Source: Helianthus annuus
Taxonomy: Eukaryota > Streptophyta > Magnoliopsida > Asterales > Asteraceae
Direction: 5' to 3'
DNA length: 64,000 nucleotides
Assembly: GCF_002127325.2 (NCBI RefSeq)
Contig: NC_035437.2
Coordinates: forward strand, 160,067,097 to 160,131,096
Shown one piece after another: positions 59,932-64,000 of the stretch (positions are counted from its first letter, which is position 1; the number at the start of each line of letters is the position of its first letter). Under the pieces are notes generated by a model. That model was given only the letters and a program-made list of their open reading frames with translations, had not been told where the DNA came from and ran no database searches. Both the position numbers and the translations under genes were made by a program.

Positions 59932-60147
59932 GTGATGGCGGCGTTACCTTCGGGGTGGCGTCAGGTCACGAGATGTGGTTTATTAGTGATGGCGGCGTTA
60001 CCTTCAGGGTGACGTCAGGTCACGAGATGTGGATTACTAGTGATGGCGGCGTTACCTTCGGGGTGGCGTCAGGTCACGAGATGCGGGTTATTTGTGATGG
60101 CGGCGTTACCTTCGGGGTGGCGTCAGGTCACGAGAAACATCACTGAG
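59932..60147 (+). repeat. 54-bp tandem repeat in solo LTR B, 4 copies
   Basis: Unit GTGATGGCGGCGTTACCTTC...GGTGGCGTCAGGTCACGAG starts at 59932, 59986, 60040 and 60094. It is open in one frame (18 residues per unit) but lies in an LTR. Confidence 0.95.
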
Positions 60148-62306
60148 ATGTTTAGATGATTAGCCCTAGTGGCAACGATGAACCCTTCGGGGTATTATGC
60201 GGGTGACGGACTCTTCGGGGTCAAATTGGAGGAGACGAAACCCTGACGAGGGTGCCCTGACGAGGGCAAATGATGATAGCCTACGGGCAACAACTGATGT
60301 GTTAGGTTCCCACCTTATGTGCTTATGTGTTTTACGTTAGAAAATGGTGGGTAAATGATGATTATTTGTGTAGTTGACGAATGATGTTAAATGATAAGGG
60401 TGACGAATGTTTTTAGGCCATTAATTGTTATGTCCTAGATATGAGTCGGTTTGGTTAATGGTCTTATGAATTAAGATCCATTGCTGGTTGTCCTTTGGTG
60501 TTTAAGTAAGCTGATCCATATCGGAAAGGATTACTTGTATGATGGTTAGACCGAGGATATGGGTGGAGTTTTGGGTTACGGGTTCGAGTCATTAAACTTT
60601 AAAATGATGTTAATGTTTTTTTTTTTATAAACATTGATGAGTTTACAACGATGGTGTTTTGGTTTTTAAACAAAGTGTTTGTGATGTGTTTTAAATACTT
60701 CAACTTAAACTATTAGAACTCATTCAGCGTAGCTGACTTTTGCATGTATGTTAGATTATATTGCAGGTGTGTGATTCGAGTTAGTGTTGCTCTTGGCTAG
60801 AAGATGTGATTACTCGTGATATGGTGGAATGCATTCGATTTGTTGGAAACTAAATAACATTTTGAGTTTTTATTTAATCATGTACTGTTTTAATGAAAAT
60901 TTCCGCTGCGTATTTTTTTTAGAAAGAGACTTATTTTCAAACAGTACACTGTGATGTGACCCGACTGTGAGGTGCCTGGGTTTGGGGCCTTTCACCCGAC
61001 TTGTGGTCATGTTACTCCTCGCAAGGTAGTAACAAATTTTGTATACAAAACCCCAACATACCGACGATAATTGTAGAATACAAATACATAATAACTGTTT
61101 AATATATTATTAATTGTGTGAGGTTTTGTAAAAACAATTTGCAAAAAGGAGATTACTCACATTGCTGTCTTAGGTTTTCCTTTAGAGTTTCCTGGTAATT
61201 ATCTATTAAATACACAAATGCACGCGCGTTAGTATAATAACCCAATATTTACATTAGTAATACCCTCCCCGAGACGGCATTCCAACGACTACGTCGGGCA
61301 GAACCTCGACAGCCGTTACGGAACCCTGGATCAATCGGGCAGCGTATCTAATACGTAACCAGGGTTATGATACTTACAACAGAGCAGAACTTCGTTATTT
61401 AGGGGAGTATTATATCCGGAGATTATGCCTATTATGTAGAAATTTTGAGAGAGAAAAAGAAATTGAGCGAGTTCGACTGAAGACTGAAGGCCTCTATTTA
61501 TAGGCGACCTTTCGCCTTCCCTTGCGGCCCGCGTAGTAGGGTTGGTAGGGCCTAGCTTGGCCTGGTCAGCACTATAGGGTCAACACCAACGGTGACACGT
61601 GGCAGCTCAGGGTGTCGCCCTGATGGCCAACTGTCGCGCCCCGCGTAAGAGACCCTAATGGTCTACGGGCCCGCGAGCGACACATAAAACTTGATTTTTA
61701 TTTTATTTTTAATTATGTATAGTACTTTGGGCTCGGTTTTCATATACGAGGTATGTTTTAGGTCATATAGGGACATTTAAAATATATATTAGGGTGTCGA
61801 AAACAATTAGGAGGGTTGTTATAAGAACCGCCGATACGGGGGTGGTTGTCGGTCAGGTGACGAAGGTGGGGATGAATCTGAAATGGCGATGGTAGGTGGT
61901 GGCGGAAATGGCAGTGGTGGTGGGTGGAGATGACGGCGGTGTTGGTGGAGATGGCAGTGGTGGTGGAGGAAGTGGAGATGGTGATGGTGGTGGGTGGAGG
62001 TGGTCGGAGGTGACGATGGAAGATGATGGTGGTGGCTGTAGGAGATGGTGGTGGCACTGGAGGAGGAGGAAGTGGAGGTGGTGATGGTACCACATAAGCA
62101 GCCAAGTCAACAAATAACAAAGTTGTGTCCACGTCATCAGCCACGTCAGCAAAAAATTAACTGGGTTATAACCCAGTTAGCAAAGGATCATTGGGGGGCC
62201 AAAATCTTATAAGTTGGGATTGTTACAGGGAATTTTTGAAGTTGGGATTATTAGTGGCCAACGGGTGAAACTTCGGATTATTAAAATCTAATAACCCTAT
62301 TAAAAA

Positions 62307-62773
62307 TACATATAATCTATAATCTTATACCGGTTAGTACTGAATTTTCAAACAAAGTGATACGATATATTCTATAAATTCATATATGCATTCAACCAAA
62401 ATTATATGAAATAACCCATAACTACAAAAAAGAACTTTCAACCAAAAATATTGAATATTGAAAAAATGGTCAAAAGTTTTAAATCCGACAAAGATTTTAC
62501 TATATGTGGGTCGGTTCGATTATGGTGGGTATGAGCACACTGATAACCATAACCGATCCGTTACTTTCGGTTTCAAAAAAACCATTAACCGACTACTCAT
62601 TTTTTATTTGGTTCGATTTTTCAGTTTGATTTTTTCGATTAATTCAATTTTTGCACATGGTATAAACGTTTCCGGGTGTTAATATTATATATTGAAACTC
62701 AAGCTTGATGAATCAAGATTTCCTTTTTCTTATTTTATATTTTTTAGTATTTCATTTAATCATTTATTTTATA
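62307..62773. other. AT-rich intergenic, nothing recognised
   Basis: Contains GGTTCGATT/AACCGA words (62510-62640) typical of MITE cores, but no bounded element. Confidence 0.4.
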
Positions 62774-63241
62774 TCTCATTTATATTTATTTATTTATATA
62801 CTATACTATTAAATATTAAATTAAATTAAATTAAATATTAATTAGAAACATTTATGTGCATTTTTAGTCGTAAGTTGTGCTTAAATAGTTGTACCTTAAT
62901 CAAATATAGATTATAAGTTGTGTTTAAGTGGTTGTACCTTAATCAAATAATAATGGTTTCATTACCTTACCAAATTCAATATGTTTTGTATGCATGTATG
63001 GTTGTAAATTGTGCTTAAGTGGTTGTACCTAATCAAATAATAGTTTCATTATCTTACCATAGTTTCATTATCTTACCTAATCAATGCGCGAGTCCTAGAT
63101 CAACTTAGTTATTTTATTCTATGTTTTACGTTTCGGTTTAATTTCTTCGCATTAACACCGCAACTTCAGTGTTGGTGGTCGCTGACAGTAGTATGGCATT
63201 AGTGCTCGTCCCTGCCGCAACGCGGGAATTCTTAATACTAG
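62774..63241 (+). mobile_element. small non-autonomous Helitron (about 470 bp)
   Basis: Begins TCTCATTTATATTT after A and passes through TATACTATACTATTAAAT. Ends with a GC-rich hairpin (CCTGCCGCAACGCGGG, about 63211-63226), AATTCTTAATA and CTAG (63238-63241), followed by T. Inside are three copies of AAGTTGTGCTTAA-TGGTTGTACCT (about 62873, 62915 and 63010). Confidence 0.5.
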
Positions 63242-64000
63242 TTTATCATTTAATTTAAATTTTCTTTAATTACTTTTGTTCTTTAATTTTTAAGGAAATT
63301 TTACACACACAGTTATATTTTATTTTCTATTTGTTAACATAGATATAATTTTTTTTTATTGAATAAGAAGTATTCAAATAAAGTTTTTTTGGTATCATAA
63401 ACACCAAAGACCGGTACCGTACCGATATAATACCGAACCAAACCGATAGACTGAACAACATTTGTACGGTACAAGTTTCGATAATATTTCAGCTATCATT
63501 TTGATTGATTTTCTCTAATAACTTTTGTTTTCAACTGAATCAACAATACTGACTGAATAACATCACTACAAGCAGCGGTATATTTTTTATGGTTTCGGTT
63601 TTGATAACATTTCATTTACCAGAGTTAATCCACAAATCCAGATTTTTCCATTTTAAATATTTACTAAAAGTTCATTTATCATTTATTTTGATTTTTTCTA
63701 ACAAATTTTATTCTTTAATCTTTTTAAAAGAAATTCTAAATACACAGTGATGTTATTTTTTTTTTCGAGCATTCCTACTTAAATTCAATTAAAAAAACAA
63801 AACTGTATTTAGAATACAATATTTTTGTATCCTAAACTATATCGAGTATCGGTACTGTACCGGAACAAACCGATACCATTAAACAATATTGATACCAGGG
63901 TTGGTTTCGATAATATTTCATAATTATCAATTTATTTGATTTTTTTCTAATACCCTACTCTTCCAACTGACCTACATTTTAAACTCATGAGCATACAAAA
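63242..64000. repeat. diverged direct repeats, about 430-bp spacing
   Basis: 63250-63560 and 63690-63960 share order: TTTAATTT run, ACACACAGT/ACACAGTGATG, a poly-T, GGTATC/TGTATCC, (C)GGTACCGTACCGATA/CGGTACTGTACCGGA, then GTTTCGATAATATTTCA and TTGATTTT. The second copy is cut near the window end. No coding capacity. Confidence 0.6.

Larger units (their letters stand above)
54116..60994 (+). repeat. solo LTR B, interrupted by CACTA
   Basis: TGTAACATCC...GGGGCCTTTCA with 5-bp duplication CCCGA (54111-54115 and 60995-60999). Net length about 3.03 kb after removing the CACTA. No primer site or coding region. The 3' part has the GAAAATTTCCGCTGCG wording typical of gypsy LTR ends. Confidence 0.82.
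53642..61823 (-). repeat. solo LTR A (gypsy type), interrupted
   Basis: Read on the minus strand it matches the order of the LTR at 1-1547 (cattcactc-like, GGTTTTGTATACA, CCGCTGCC region) and ends GGGTTGCGACA (at 53642). The start reads TATAACAACCC (61823), TG having become TA. 5-bp duplication AGAAC (53637-53641 and 61824-61828). TATAAATA on the minus strand at 61502-61495. Net length about 1.3 kb. No primer site, genes or second LTR, so internal DNA was lost by LTR-LTR recombination. Confidence 0.82.
53030..62297. mobile_element. MULE-type element holding a multi-layer nest
   Basis: Termini GGGTTATTGGATTTTAATAA and (reverse complement) GGGTTATTAGATTTTAATAA, with arms alignable for about 150 bp (AATTCCCTGTAA, AAGATTTTGGCCCCC, AATGATCCTTTGCTAACTGG). 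Perfect 9-bp duplication TATTAAAAA at 53021-53029 and 62298-62306. Without later insertions it is about 1.08 kb with no transposase. The subterminal stretches 53280-53560 and 61830-62090 are CCACC/GGTGG-rich low-complexity sequence in inverted orientation. Confidence 0.88.

Noticed and set aside
59856..60146. ORF with repeated GGVTFGVASGHEM peptide
   Set aside because: The 54-bp LTR tandem repeat happens to be open in one frame. No start context and no homologues recognised.
57891..63241. Pairing the two CCCGCG...CTAGT ends as one inverted-repeat transposon
   Set aside because: Each is better explained as a separate Helitron 3' hairpin with CTAG end. Their flanks share no duplication and the span crosses the MULE boundary.

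Overview
This window is nuclear DNA from a flowering plant, and most of it is transposable elements. The evidence for a plant is: LTR retrotransposons primed by the initiator-methionine tRNA (TGGTATCAGAGCC after three 5' LTRs), Helitron, CACTA, Mutator-like, hAT and Harbinger-type elements, a DUF868 gene (a plant-specific family), and plant-type fragments of CPL3, RPB2 and a MUT9-like kinase. The general look of the gypsy LTRs and MITEs suggests Asteraceae, but that is recollection and not demonstrated here. No rRNA, tRNA, CRISPR or prokaryotic operon was seen.

Layout. 1-1547 is the end of a gypsy-type LTR cut by the window edge. 3430-4170 is a decayed Ty1/copia piece. 4248-8513 is a minus-strand Helitron carrying exon 1 of CPL3 and further spliced gene fragments. 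9705-9993 is a hAT MITE. 10034-29680 is a Pack-MULE (9-bp target duplication CAGATTTAA) carrying a 5' fragment of RPB2. A Ty3/gypsy element (10066-28414, duplication GTTTA) sits in its left terminal repeat. That element holds a MITE beside its gag and, inside its reverse transcriptase, a second gypsy element (16054-25500, duplication CCCAT).

30175-31106 holds two small MITEs. 31383-32279 (minus) is the only intact host gene I can support, a DUF868 protein. 32655-32824 is another hAT MITE. 33722-45385 is a foldback element split by a 10.7-kb minus-strand LTR retrotransposon (33841-44568, duplication TAACG) that has gag but no pol. 45682-46638 is a Helitron with a reiterated terminal hairpin. 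47199-49403 holds a MULE-type and a hAT-type foldback element. 50395-52600 is a second copia relic.

53030-62297 is a layered nest, each main layer with its own target duplication: MULE (TATTAAAAA) > solo LTR A (AGAAC) > solo LTR B (CCCGA) > CACTA (TGG) > SINE (AAGTACCATT). The CACTA carries a fragment of a MUT9-like (casein kinase 1 family) kinase gene. The window ends in a small Helitron and diverged AT-rich direct repeats.

The genes do not form a pathway. The main content is the insertion history, gene-fragment capture by three DNA transposon classes (Helitron, MULE, CACTA), and structured non-coding signals shared by the gypsy elements: a hairpin just before the polypurine tract with compensatory changes, and a triple hairpin after the LTR TATA box.
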